A DNA stretch of 64,000 nt, taken from Gamarada debralockiae (lineage: Eukaryota; Ascomycota; Leotiomycetes; Helotiales; Hyphodiscaceae). The notes below the pieces were generated by a model. The model was given only the letters and a program-made list of their open reading frames with translations. It was not told the DNA's origin and ran no database searches. Of this stretch, positions 1 to 10,272 are shown piece after piece (position 1 is the stretch's first letter; each line of letters starts with the position of its first letter). Location of the stretch: positions 62,001-126,000 of the forward strand of contig NXFV01001091.1 in the NCBI GenBank assembly GCA_002803225.1. The letters are read 5' to 3'. The position numbers were made by a program, and so were the translations under genes.

Positions 1-1
1 T

Positions 2-1241
2 CAAAACAATCAGGCGGATGTGGATTCTTCGATCGTGGGTGCAGCTCCTCAGCCTGCCCAAAGTTCCTCGAAGACCGTGGGCTCAGCACCAGCACAATCA
101 AAAAAGAGAAAGATATTACTGGATTCGTCGGACAAGCTTTACGATCAACTCAGAGATACAAATTTTGCGATCGTCGGGAGTTTGTTAAATAAAGTAGCAA
201 GGCGGCTCCAGACTGATTATGAAAGTAGGCATAGCACAAAAACTACAACGGAATTGAGAGAGTTCGTCAACAAACTACCAGGCTACCAAGCAGAGCAGCA
301 GAGCTTAAAGATTCACACTGGACTCGCAGAGGAGATCTTGAAGCACACCAAGGCGGAACAATTTAGTCGTTTGCTCGAAGTCCAGCAAAATCTTGCTGCA
401 GGTGCGGATCCTTCCTCTCAGCACGACGCCATCGAAGAGCTCATCGCGCGAGATGCACCTCTGACAGAAGTCCTCCGGTTATTGTGTCTAGAGTCATGTA
501 TAGCTGGTGGTATCAAGCCTCGCGAATTGGAGAGCTTCAATAAGATGATTTTGCAGGCTTATGGCTACCAGCATATTCTCACGTTAGACGCCCTCGAAAA
601 GTTGCAACTACTCCTCCCTCGCGGCTCTCCAATGGCAGCGATGATTCCAATGGCTGGAGCTGGTGCCAATACCGGCACGAAGACAAATTATACCTATCTG
701 CGAAAGTCTTTGCGCCTCATCGTCGACGAAGTCAACGAACAGGATCCAAACGATATTGCATACGTGTATAGTGGCTATGCGCCACTGTCAGTGCGCCTAG
801 TTCAATGCATTCTCCAAAAGAATTATTTGTACTCAATCACTCGTGGAGGTGCAAATAGCGCAGCTGCTACTGGCGGAGCTTCTCAAGGATGGCGAGGTTT
901 CGACGAGGCAGTCAAGCATGCTCGAGGGGCGACATTTGACGAAATTCAACAGGGTGAAGGGGACAAAGCAGTTAAAGCAAGAGCTTTGCTCACTGGCAGT
1001 GGCGAGAAAAAGACAGTTTTTATTGTCTTCTTGGGAGGTATCACTTTCACTGAGATTGCCGCATTGCGCTTCATCGCTCAGAAAGAAGGTATGTACAACA
1101 AACGACCATATTGACTTCGTATGCTAATTGGTCCGCGTTCTAGCCAGGAAACAAATTGTCATATGCACGACTTCGATCATAAGTGGAAATAGGATGATGG
1201 ATGCGGCTATTGAGAAGGGGACTTTAGGGAAGAGTATATAG
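2..1241 (+). CDS. vps33: Vps33-like Sec1/Munc18 protein, C-terminal part (5' end outside window)
   Basis: Exons are 2..1088 and 1144..1241; the 55 bp intron (1089-1143) has a GTATGT donor and a TGCTAAT branch site. The reading frame is open to the window edge, so the start codon lies upstream. The visible 394 residues match the C-terminal half of the Sec1/Munc18 family member Vps33. The segment reading KLYDQLRDTNFAIVGSLLNK, followed by the helical EILKHTKAEQF region and a GGITFTEIAALRFIA near the end, is typical. Vps33 is the SM subunit of the HOPS/CORVET tethering complexes and drives SNARE assembly in vacuolar fusion. The last exon supplies the conserved strand ending in TSIISGNRM. A serine/alanine-rich stretch near residues 290-300 is an insertion I cannot explain. 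Family assignment is strong; only the 5' part is missing. Confidence 0.93.
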
Positions 1242-2000
1242 GAGGCAGCATAAGGGTAGTCATCGATCTGCTCGTTGTCATCTCTCGCTAGAAGCTTGCG
1301 ACAGATGAGACTGAGAGTAGACGCGCAAGTGTTCTCGAGATGAAGTGGGTGGCCATACTCTCGGAAACGCTTCAGAGACTCTGCGTTACCTAATGATAAT
1401 ATAATCAAGAAAGATTCACTCGCAAGACTTGATCGGATTTTCCATAGGCCCATATTTTCATTAGGGCTTTTGAAAAGGTTAAATGCATAAGATAGGGCTT
1501 CCCTCATGAGACGTCGAAAGAGCCTTCTCGTCAGAGCCCGCCTCATCACGTGTATCCCGCTTTGGCGTCGTATCGTCAGAACCTGACGAGGAGTCTTGAT
1601 ATCTAAGATATGAACGACATAACAACCCACGAAAGCCGTCGAAACCCATCTGATAGCCTACATAACGATCCAGACGCCGAATGCCGAACATATAAAGGGT
1701 GACTAGAATTGGGCGCATGGGAAGGACGGGTGAATGAATGCGACGGTGAGACCATCCACGTGGTGATACGGCTCTCTATATTGCATTTTGGAAGGTCTAA
1801 TTCGTCTCATCAGGGCTATTAAAGCGATATACGGAACTTTCGATGATAGTCCAAGGAATATTGTTGATGGATTGATGGTAGATGGGAACAATTGGAGATC
1901 ATACATAGCTGCTGACCCCCCCCGTACCGACATTCCTTTTATATCTCGAAGCAACCACATCAAGTAACCTTACCCCCCAAAAATTTAAGGTTTCAAACAA
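1242..2000. other. Intergenic, no gene seen
   Basis: This is the spacer between the Vps33 stop and the LSD1 start. Minus-strand reading frames here carry no recognisable domain. A run of eight C residues lies near 1917-1924. The last part should hold the LSD1 promoter and leader. Confidence 0.6.
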
Positions 2001-5000
2001 ATGGCAGCGATGATGGACAATGATCTACCTTTAGCTCATGATACTTTGATGGGGCTGCCAGAACTGGAGGAAGCATTCGAGGCCTACTCATCGACCTCGG
2101 TTGCAACACCCTTCATCACCACGCCTGACTTCCACAACATCAACGTTGAATCAGCTGATGCAAATTCCCCAAGAAAATATCCTCATTCTAAGGTCATTGG
2201 CACGAAATCTGTATTCAGTTCTCAGTAAGTTATCATACCTCTTTTGATTCGAGTTTGATATGGGAGCTAGATTAAGCTCAATGCTTGAGAAACCCATATT
2301 AATCTTCATACGATAGAGTTGAGCGACATCCAAAGCCAACTGATGGCAACCTGCATCTTCGGCCTGAAAGCGCCCGCGACTCAATAGCCTCATCCATGGC
2401 TACAGACGTAGATGATGGTTCTTCGGCCCTCTCTTCAATCTCGAGCAAAGCGACATCACCTACAGGCTTCGACGGAAGCTCGAGAGAAACCACAAAAGCT
2501 GCATCACAAACAGGAAGACAGCGCCCGAAATATGACGTTCGCCCGAAGGTCTCGATACCAACGGATGTATCTCCTTCAGAATATGCGAGACAATGTATTG
2601 CTGCTGCAGAATCCTCACGTCTGAATCCATACAGCTTACATCCCGAGGAGCATGCCATGCTGCGCAGTTACATCAGCCACCAACAAGTCACGACTTACCT
2701 CAATATCAGAAATGGCATCCTGAGGCTATGGACGAGGAATCCTATGATCGGTGTAATGCGAGACGAAGCGATTGGATGCGCCAAGGATAGTCGGTGGTTC
2801 GACGTAGCCAGAGTTTGCTATGAGTGGCTCGCACGACGTGGCTATATCAATTATGGTTGTGTTGAGCATCTCGAGTCAGTCAAAGAAAAGAAGAAATCAA
2901 AGCCTGGCAGACGAAAAAGGAAAACAGTTGCTATCATTGGAGCTGGCATGTCTGGACTAGGGTGTGCAAGACAGCTGGAAGGCCTGTTCTCTCAATTCGA
3001 AGACCGCTTCCACGAGATGGGCGAGGATCCACCACGTGTAGTTGTGTTGGAGGGCAGAGACAGAATCGGTGGCAGAGTGTATTCTCGTGCATTCAAATCG
3101 AAACCCAATTATCCTACACTCAGTCACGGAAGTCGGCATACCGCGGAGATGGGAGGCATGATTATAACTGGCTTTGACCGTGGTAATCCTCTGAACATCA
3201 TTGTTAGGGGCCAATTGGCTCTCCCATACCACGCCCTCAAACCAGACACTACAATTTATGATGCTACTGGGAGACCAGTGGATATCAATCGGGACCAGTT
3301 TGCAGAGAAACTCTTCAACTACATTCTTGACCGTGTGAGCGAGTACAAGTTCAAACTTCCCACACCTCCAACGGCCGATGGAGACAAAGATCTCTTAGAC
3401 GCAGGTCGCGATGTCAACTCCGAAGGCTCGAAAACCATCAGTGAAGTTGAAGAGGCTCCGGCTGTCACGCCACAAGCTCGAACGAACAGTCAGACTCCCG
3501 TTGCAGACGAGGTACAAATGATTCCGGTGTCCTCAGACAGACTCACGGGCAGAGCACATCTTGAACCTGGAATCCCAGCTGTGCACACAGCAGCGTACAA
3601 AGCAAAAGAAATTGGCTGGCAACTTAGACCCGGGATCGGAATCGAATATGACCTGGATCTTGAGTCTGAAGTCAATTCCAAATATTCCACACTTGGTTCT
3701 GTGTTTGATGAAGCCATCCGTCAGTACTACAGAATTCTTGACTTCGCGCCACTCGATTTACGGTTGATCAACTGGCATGTTGCAAACTTGGAGTACAGCA
3801 ATGCTATTACTTGCAACAAATTGAGTCTTGGTGGCTGGGATCTGGATGCCGGTAACGAGTGGGAAGGCAAGCATACCATGGTCATTGGTGGGTACCAACA
3901 GGTACCCAGAGGTCTCTTGAATTGCCCTCAACCCTTGGATGTACGAAAAAAGAGCAAGGTCAAGAAAATCCTGTACAATCCAGACCACTCTACGCCATCA
4001 AAGATCGAGTGCGAGGGTGGCGAAGTTATCAGCGCAGACTACATTGTCTCTTCGATTCCCCTAGGAGTCCTGAAGACACAAGATGTGCAATTCGAGCCAG
4101 CACTGCCAGATTGGAAAGTTGGTGCCATTCAACGCATAGGTTTTGGTGTTCTCAATAAGGTTGTCTTGGTCTACAAAGAGCCATTCTGGGATCAAAGTCG
4201 AGACATTTTTGGAACACTTCGCAACCCACCCAATCGGTTCAGCTTGGATCAAAAGGACTACTTCACACAACGAGGACGATTCTTCCAATGGTTCAATTGT
4301 AGCAAGACCTCGGGACTTCCAACATTATTAGCCCTAATGGCTGGCCAAGCAGCTTTCCACACGGAAGATACATCTGACGATGAGCTCATTCAGGAGGCTA
4401 CTGGGGTATTGAGAGGTATCTTTGGCGCATCTGTACCTGATCCGATAGAAGCTGTTATCACGAGATGGAAGCATGACCAATTCGCCCGGGGAAGCTATTC
4501 CTTCACTGGCCCCAACTTCCAGCCGGACGACTATGAGGCGATGGCTAAGCCTATTGGAAATCTCTTCTTTGCCGGTGAACACACCTGCGGTACTCACCCA
4601 GCCACAGTCCATGGAGCGTATATTTCTGGTCTGAGAGCTGCATCGGAAGTCTTGGAATCTATGATTGGACCTATAGATATTCCAGAACCGCTTGTTCTGC
4701 CGAAAGACTCTGCAGCGAAGAGAAAGTTGGAGGCGATTCAAAGTCCGAAAGATCCAAAACAAGCTCGCCTTGAGGCGTACGAGATCCAGATTTGGAATGC
4801 GATCTATGCGAAACTTGGTGATCGGCCTTGGCGGCCTGCGAATAATTATGCCAATCCTTATAGGATGTACAGCAAGGACAAGTGGGACGAGGCCAAGAGA
4901 AAATGCGAGGAGGGCCGAAGACCGGGCAAGGGAAAGCCAATACCCAATGAGGTCAAGAAGATGGTAACTAAGATGTGGAAAGAAGCACCCGCGGAAGAGA

Positions 5001-5242
5001 AGAGGCCATACAATGAGAGAGCAGATGTGCAGAAGCAGGCTTACGCTGCTGCATTGAAGGAGTATAACGAGAAGTCAGGGAAATGGGACAAGGAGGCATT
5101 GGCATTCCGTGCTGAATACGAAAAAGCTAACCCCAGTGTGCCAGGTCCTGATGAGGCTTTTGACAGTCCGTCAAGGCGTGACCGGAGGGCGAAACGGATC
5201 AGTGGTTATGCAGAGGATTCTGGGTCTGATATGGAACTATGA
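2001..5242 (+). CDS. LSD1/KDM1-type lysine-specific histone demethylase with SWIRM, amine oxidase and C-terminal HMG box
   Basis: Exons are 2001..2224 and 2317..5242 (92 bp intron with GTAAGT donor), giving 1049 residues. Order of parts: an acidic/Ser-rich N-terminus, a SWIRM domain at about 176-261, and an FAD-binding dinucleotide fold at about 279-290 (IIGAGMSGLG) with the following EGRDRIGGR motif. The amine-oxidase core has the lysine equivalent to human LSD1 K661 (GVLNKVVLVY, about residue 689) and the C-terminal FAD motif FFAGEHT. An HMG box follows at about 911-1000. The enzyme is expected to remove methyl groups from histone H3 lysines in the nucleus by FAD-dependent oxidation. The coiled-coil tower that binds CoREST in animal LSD1 is absent; a low-complexity linker of about 80 residues (roughly 435-515) sits there. 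The C-terminal HMG box matches the architecture of the fission yeast Lsd proteins. Confidence 0.93.
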
Positions 5243-5619
5243 CCTTACCCAAGGACGGATCTCTCCACGAGAGGGAATACTTGGACTTGAGGTCAACCCG
5301 TTTTAGAATAAGGTTGTGAACTATGAAGGGAAAGCATTTGCATTGTACGATGAATGAGGGCCGCATGGTGTTGCTTTGACCATTGATTGTTGGGTATTTT
5401 TGGAAAGGCAAAGCATAGCTGTAACTGGTTAGTTAATTGAGCATCATTACTCTGCACATGAGTTTCGTCTTATGAAATTATGAAAATGGCTATTGATGAG
5501 CCTAAAACGAGGGGTCCAGCCAGGCGCTAGTTCCCCCCACCTCCAAGGCCTCGCTTAAATGCCACCTCTGACATCTCCAACCTGCAGCTTTCATCCAGTT
5601 TGAACAAGTACCCTCAATC
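5243..5619. other. Intergenic spacer
   Basis: This contains the LSD1 3' end and the promoter/leader of the capping protein gene. No coding signal or repeat is seen. Confidence 0.5.
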
Positions 5620-6683
5620 ATGGCGGACGGTGATCAGTTTGACAGTGCCTTGTAAGTTTCTCTCTCTTTGCATTAGTCTGACATTTGACTCTGTTATTCT
5701 CTTTCCGCGATTCGTGTCTCCAGCCGCACCTCCTGTTGATTGAGCTCAAAGCACCTCTCTCCACGAGTTGCATTCACCAACAAGAAGCTAACACTCATCT
5801 AGGGACCTTCTGCGTCGGCTGGATCCAAAGCACACAACAACCCATCTCAACTCCCTCATCTCCCTCGTCCCCTCTCTAACCGAAGACCTCCTCTCCTCCG
5901 TCGACCAACCCCTCACAATCGCCCGCTGCCGCAAGACCGGACGCGATTACCTGCTCTGCGACTACAACCGCGACGGCGACAGCTACCGTTCGCCCTGGTC
6001 AGGAGAATTCGAGACACCACAGGGAGGCACCGGCCCTGGCGGCATCGACGAGCAAGGCAACAATGAAGGAGCTGGTGAAGGAGCTGTGCCCAGTGAGCGT
6101 GTGAGGAAGATGGAGATTAAAGCCAATGAGGCGTTTGATGTTTACCGAGAGCTGTATTATGAGGGTGGCGTCTCGAGTGTATATTTTTGGAATCTGGATG
6201 ATGGGTTTGCCGGGGTGGTGCTGTTGAAGAAAGGTACGTGAAGATGAATGGGTGCTGGCGGGTAGTGGATGCATTGCTGATCTGAGAATAGTTGCTACTC
6301 CGTCCGGAAAGAGTGAGGGGACTTGGGATTCGATTCACGTATTTGAGGCTGTTGATCGGGCTCGCACGGCACACTACAAACTTACCAGCACCGTCATCCT
6401 ACACTTGTCAACCGGCAGCGAGAGTCTGGGAGAGATGGACCTGAGTGGGAACATGACGAGGCAGATTGAGAGCGATCTTCCAGTTGATGACGACACGTCA
6501 CACATTGCAAATATCGGCAAGTTGGTAGAGGATATGGAGCTGAAGATGCGAAACTTGTTGCAGGAGGTTTATTTTGGCAAGGCGAAGGATGTGGTGGGTG
6601 ATTTGAGGAGTATTGCGCCGTTGACGGAGGCCAATAGGGATAAGGCTACGCATCAGGAGATGATCAATTCGATGAAGCGGTAA
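5620..6683 (+). CDS. cap2: F-actin-capping protein subunit beta
   Basis: Exons are 5620..5651, 5803..6233 and 6292..6683, giving 284 residues, the usual length for the family. The first exon is only 32 nt and starts at ATGGCGGAC; the 151 bp first intron ends after a GCTAAC branch site. Family hallmarks are LLRRLDPK near residue 12, the block [18 protein letters not shown] near residue 60, and the C-terminal [15 protein letters not shown] Gly/Glu-rich insert lies after the SGEFE motif. With the alpha subunit it forms the heterodimer that caps actin barbed ends at cortical patches. The second intron (58 bp) splits the codon after VVLLKK. All three exons keep frame and reproduce the family sequence without a gap. 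Confidence 0.95.
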
Positions 6684-6829
6684 CATTATAGACTAGTTGC
6701 AACTACAAATGGGCACAAAGGAATGAAATACAATTTCAAGTACGTACACGGCCATTCTTCCCAAATGAAGTCCACCCATATATCTAAAGACTCATCAAGT
6801 CGTGACAATGAAAAGAGAGAGCAAGTCCT

Positions 6830-7437
6830 TCAAAATCTATCGTACATGAAGGTCAACCTCTCGACCTTGTTCCTGTTCTGCACCAACGCCTTCCTCACAG
6901 AATGTCTCTCGCCGCCTACAACAGTAAAACCCCAGATGACATGGGGCCTTCCACTCATCCTTCTCATTACGGACCTCTGTCTCAATGACCCAGCCCGAAG
7001 CCTCCCAGCCGTCCTTTAGGAACCAGTCGTCATCTCGGTTCAAGTCGACCCACCTCGTTCTACCCTGAACTTTTCCACTAGAAGATCCCAATCGTCAGCA
7101 TATCTATTCTTGAAGTACATGTGTATAATGAGCTTTTGGAGAACTTTTGTCTAGCGCATAATGATAGGGAGATCATACAAAATAGCATTCTTCTGGCTCC
7201 TCTCAGTCACAATCAAGTGTGCGGTACTCAAACGTAGCAGTGATGCCACCCGTGACAGTATGGTGGATATCGATGTGGGTGTTGTTGTCTTCGCCAGTGT
7301 ACTGCGAGATGTGCAGCGTCATAGTTGCGTAGTTGAGGATCGTGCGCATGGCTTTAGGGACGCCTTGAAGGGAGGGTAGGTTTCGGTCGGGTCAGAAAAG
7401 TCGCGGTTCAACGTCCAGTCTCCTGGAGAGATCTCCT
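6830..7437 (-). pseudogene. Broken lipocalin-like gene (small fungal family of unknown function)
   Basis: Reading the minus strand from about 7437 to 6830 gives successive matching pieces in different frames. They are GDWTLNRDFSD, then LQGVPKAMRTILNYATMTLHI with HIDIHHTVTGGITATFEYRTLD, then GKVQGRTRWVDL, and finally IWGFTVVGGERHSVRKALVQ ending near 6830. This order and content match small fungal lipocalin-like proteins of unknown function, as I remember them. The frame changes near 7376-7384, and again in the four-G run at 6943-6946, where one extra base explains the shift. A stop codon (TGA) interrupts the middle near 7203-7205, and stops also lie upstream of the first piece. With at least two frameshifts and a stop I judge it non-functional. 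A missed intron could explain the middle break, but not the one-base shift in the G run. Confidence 0.65.
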
Positions 7438-8920
7438 AAAATTATGTGGGGTGCGCGGCCATTGTGTGAACGTGTTTGAGGACTTTGATGCTAGGTCTTG
7501 TTTAGGTTTGAGAAGTCGTTGAAGGGCGATGAGGGATGCGTGATGGGAGGTTACGAAGAGATGTATTTGTACTTCCATGATGGCAAGGCCAGGCTTTGGA
7601 CTCGACGTGGTTTTTCAAAAGGAAGTATGGGAAGTAAGATGGTGGCTGATCTTTGAGCTTCACTGGGAAGGTTTCAATGCCCAACGATGGTATTATGAGA
7701 CTGGGACAGGGATGATAAGGTATCGGATGCGAAGAAAGGAGTGGATGGTGATGCAATATGAATTCTAAGTCCCGAAAAGGAGTCCATCTTTAGAAGCTGA
7801 CCTGAATTGAAAGCCTACTCCAAAGGCGAATTTTCATCGTCCTTGTAATTTTGTCCCAGCTCCCTCCATACCAAGACTTTAAAGTACGAAGAGCTCATTT
7901 CATTTTCTTCCCACTTACTCTTTCTATACATCCAAGAGCTGTCGCAATACGTTTCTCCTACTCACTTGAGCGAGAGTTGCGAGATTGTCGCGGTGCTGAC
8001 AAGGTCAGCAATAGCAGAATCAGCAAGCTCTGCGGCGCCACAATCAGCTAAGTGCGGGGTGTTATCTCATATTTTCTGCAACCAGACCGATCAGGAAGCA
8101 CGGTGATCCAATAAGCAAAAGGACGTCAAAGATTGCCAGGTGTGTACTGTGCTGTGCGCGGTACGCCCCTGCCCGTGGGTGGGCGGTAGCATGGCATCAG
8201 ACAACACAACATTGCATGTTTGCTTTTTAAACTTCCGTTTCCTTACTGCCTGCGTACGGCATTTTATGGGGCTCGCGTGTTTTCTGCTTATGGGTTTGGA
8301 AGGTGATTGGTTGGGAGAAAGTGGACTGTGATAGGGCTGACGTCCAGTGACAGCCTTGTCAGAAGGTGTTGCATGAGGGGAGGAGAGAGTGTTCGCCTAT
8401 GAGGTATGTAAACCAGCCACGAAGAGGAAAAACAACAGAATGTCGGAATTTGAGATATGTAGAGGCGGATGGAGGCACAGGAGATATATTGTAATAGAGA
8501 AAGTCTCAGGAGACGTACTCAGTCCCCGGACTGTCCTACCACTTACTGTCACTAATATCGTTACGAACAGTTGTAGATAGACTGAAGAGCAAGATGGATG
8601 AGAATGACAAATCGAAAAGATTATTAACTAGCTATATGTGACATGACATGAAATACATTTTAAAAAGAAGCCCTTATTATTACAAGTAGAACCGTGCATA
8701 CACGTACAGCCGGCGCAATGCAAGACAAGGGAAAAAAAAAGACTTTCGCATGAAAGCAGTGGTTCGATTGGTATCAATCTGTGTTGCGTCCGTTGCTCGT
8801 AATCGTAAATCGTTTTTTGCTTTTGTGGTTGCTGCCGTGCTTCATCTCGTTCATCCGGTGTAACCAACTCATCCCGCCGCCTTCCTTCCAGAATAGAAAT
8901 ATCCTCAAGATCCAGAACGC
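7438..8920. other. Intergenic, no gene seen
   Basis: About 1.5 kb without recognisable coding content on either strand. The right part is the 3' flank of the SDR gene. Short open frames here lack domain similarity. Confidence 0.5.
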
Positions 8921-10272
8921 CTACTTTGCCACCGGCCACCATCCAATCCTCGTATAACTGTCTATCATCTCCTGCACTAACTCCTTCGTGATCTTGGGCT
9001 TGTCGTACGAGAACCCCACCACCTTCTCCAGCCGACTGCCGTCCATACTCAGATCCGTGTCTTTCAGTAGCTCTTTCTCCATAAATGGCGTCAAGGGGCC
9101 GGGCCGTGTAATGCCTGCATCCTCAAGCAGCTCTGCCCATGGTCCCAGCACCTCGTCATTAACATCATCCACCACACTATCCATATTCATCCGCGCGAAG
9201 GTACTGATCAGCTGACCTTGGAAACCCGTCTCGATTCCGAAAACTTGTCCAACGATTTCGGCCATGGTGCCTTGAGAGGTTTGTCCCTTGTCGACGATGT
9301 TGAAGATTGGGATCTTGCCCATTGTCTTGACGTCCCAGTTGACTTGCTTCTTGACCACGTACCAGTCTGCGATGTCGAATAGGGCTCGAGTAACATCGGT
9401 GATGTGAACGGTATTTACGCGGAGGTCTTTCGTCCAGAGCCACTTCATCTCTTCTTGCAGGTGTTGATATACGCGGGCGAGGGTCAAGGCGGTTCCAATG
9501 TATTGAGAGTTGTAGTCGCCGTAGATGTGGGCAAGGCGGACGATCACGAGGTTCAGCCTGTGAAGTGTTAACTACTGAAACTGACTTTTGGGCGTTGGAT
9601 GTGGGGACGGAGAAAATCCCAATCACTCAAAATTGCAGTGCTGAAGGAGATTCCTGCGTAAACCCCACCAGGAAAAGTACCCACCCCTCAATTTTGGATA
9701 ATTGCTCCTCGGCCTGCAGTTTGAACACCGCGATCTTGCTCCAGGGCTTCGTCTTATCTCCCTCCTTACTTGGCTGTGAATCCGGCTTGTAAACCATCCC
9801 GGTGCTCAACTCCACGAAGACCTTTACGCCTCTCTTCGCAGCCTCCTTGCCCACTGCAACACTCAATGCCAGCGAGCGCACCTTGTAGACCTCATCTTCT
9901 TGCGAATATCGTGTTTCACCGCCGCAATTGAAGACGTAGTCCCATTGCTTTCCGTCTGCGCGTTCGAATATGCGAGGGAGGGATTCTGTTCCACAATGGG
10001 TTGTTAGAACTGGGTGAAATGGCGCAAGAAGTATTCTGGATGGTAGGAACAAAGTTTGGAATAGACATACGCTCTTTACTCGCATCTGCTTGCATGAACT
10101 TCTCCTTCGAACATGCCTCTTCAAACTCAGGTGCCAACCATGCCAGCTGCGGTAACACCTTATCCACGATCCTTACCTCGGAGGCCAAGTTATTCTTGTG
10201 AATATGCAGAGCCAAGAAACGACCAATATAACCCAATCCGCCTATTATGAGAACTGCTGGCTTCTCTGCCAT
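8921..10272 (-). CDS. Extended short-chain dehydrogenase (NAD-dependent epimerase/dehydratase family)
   Basis: Minus-strand exons are 10272..10071, 9985..9685 and 9557..8921, giving 379 residues; introns are 85 and 127 bp. The Rossmann signature LIIGGLGYIGRFLALHI (residues about 7-23) marks an extended SDR. Further family elements are the NCGGETRY segment and STGMVYKPDS after the core strand. IVRLAHIYGDYN and VHITDVTRAL belong to the substrate domain. The start at MAEKP (10272) is chosen because it places the nucleotide fold at the N-terminus; an in-frame ATG also exists at 10305. At the position where SDRs carry the catalytic Tyr of YxxxK the sequence reads KIAVFK, so Ile replaces Tyr. Substrate is unknown; the upstream serine/threonine site is kept. 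Confidence 0.85.
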
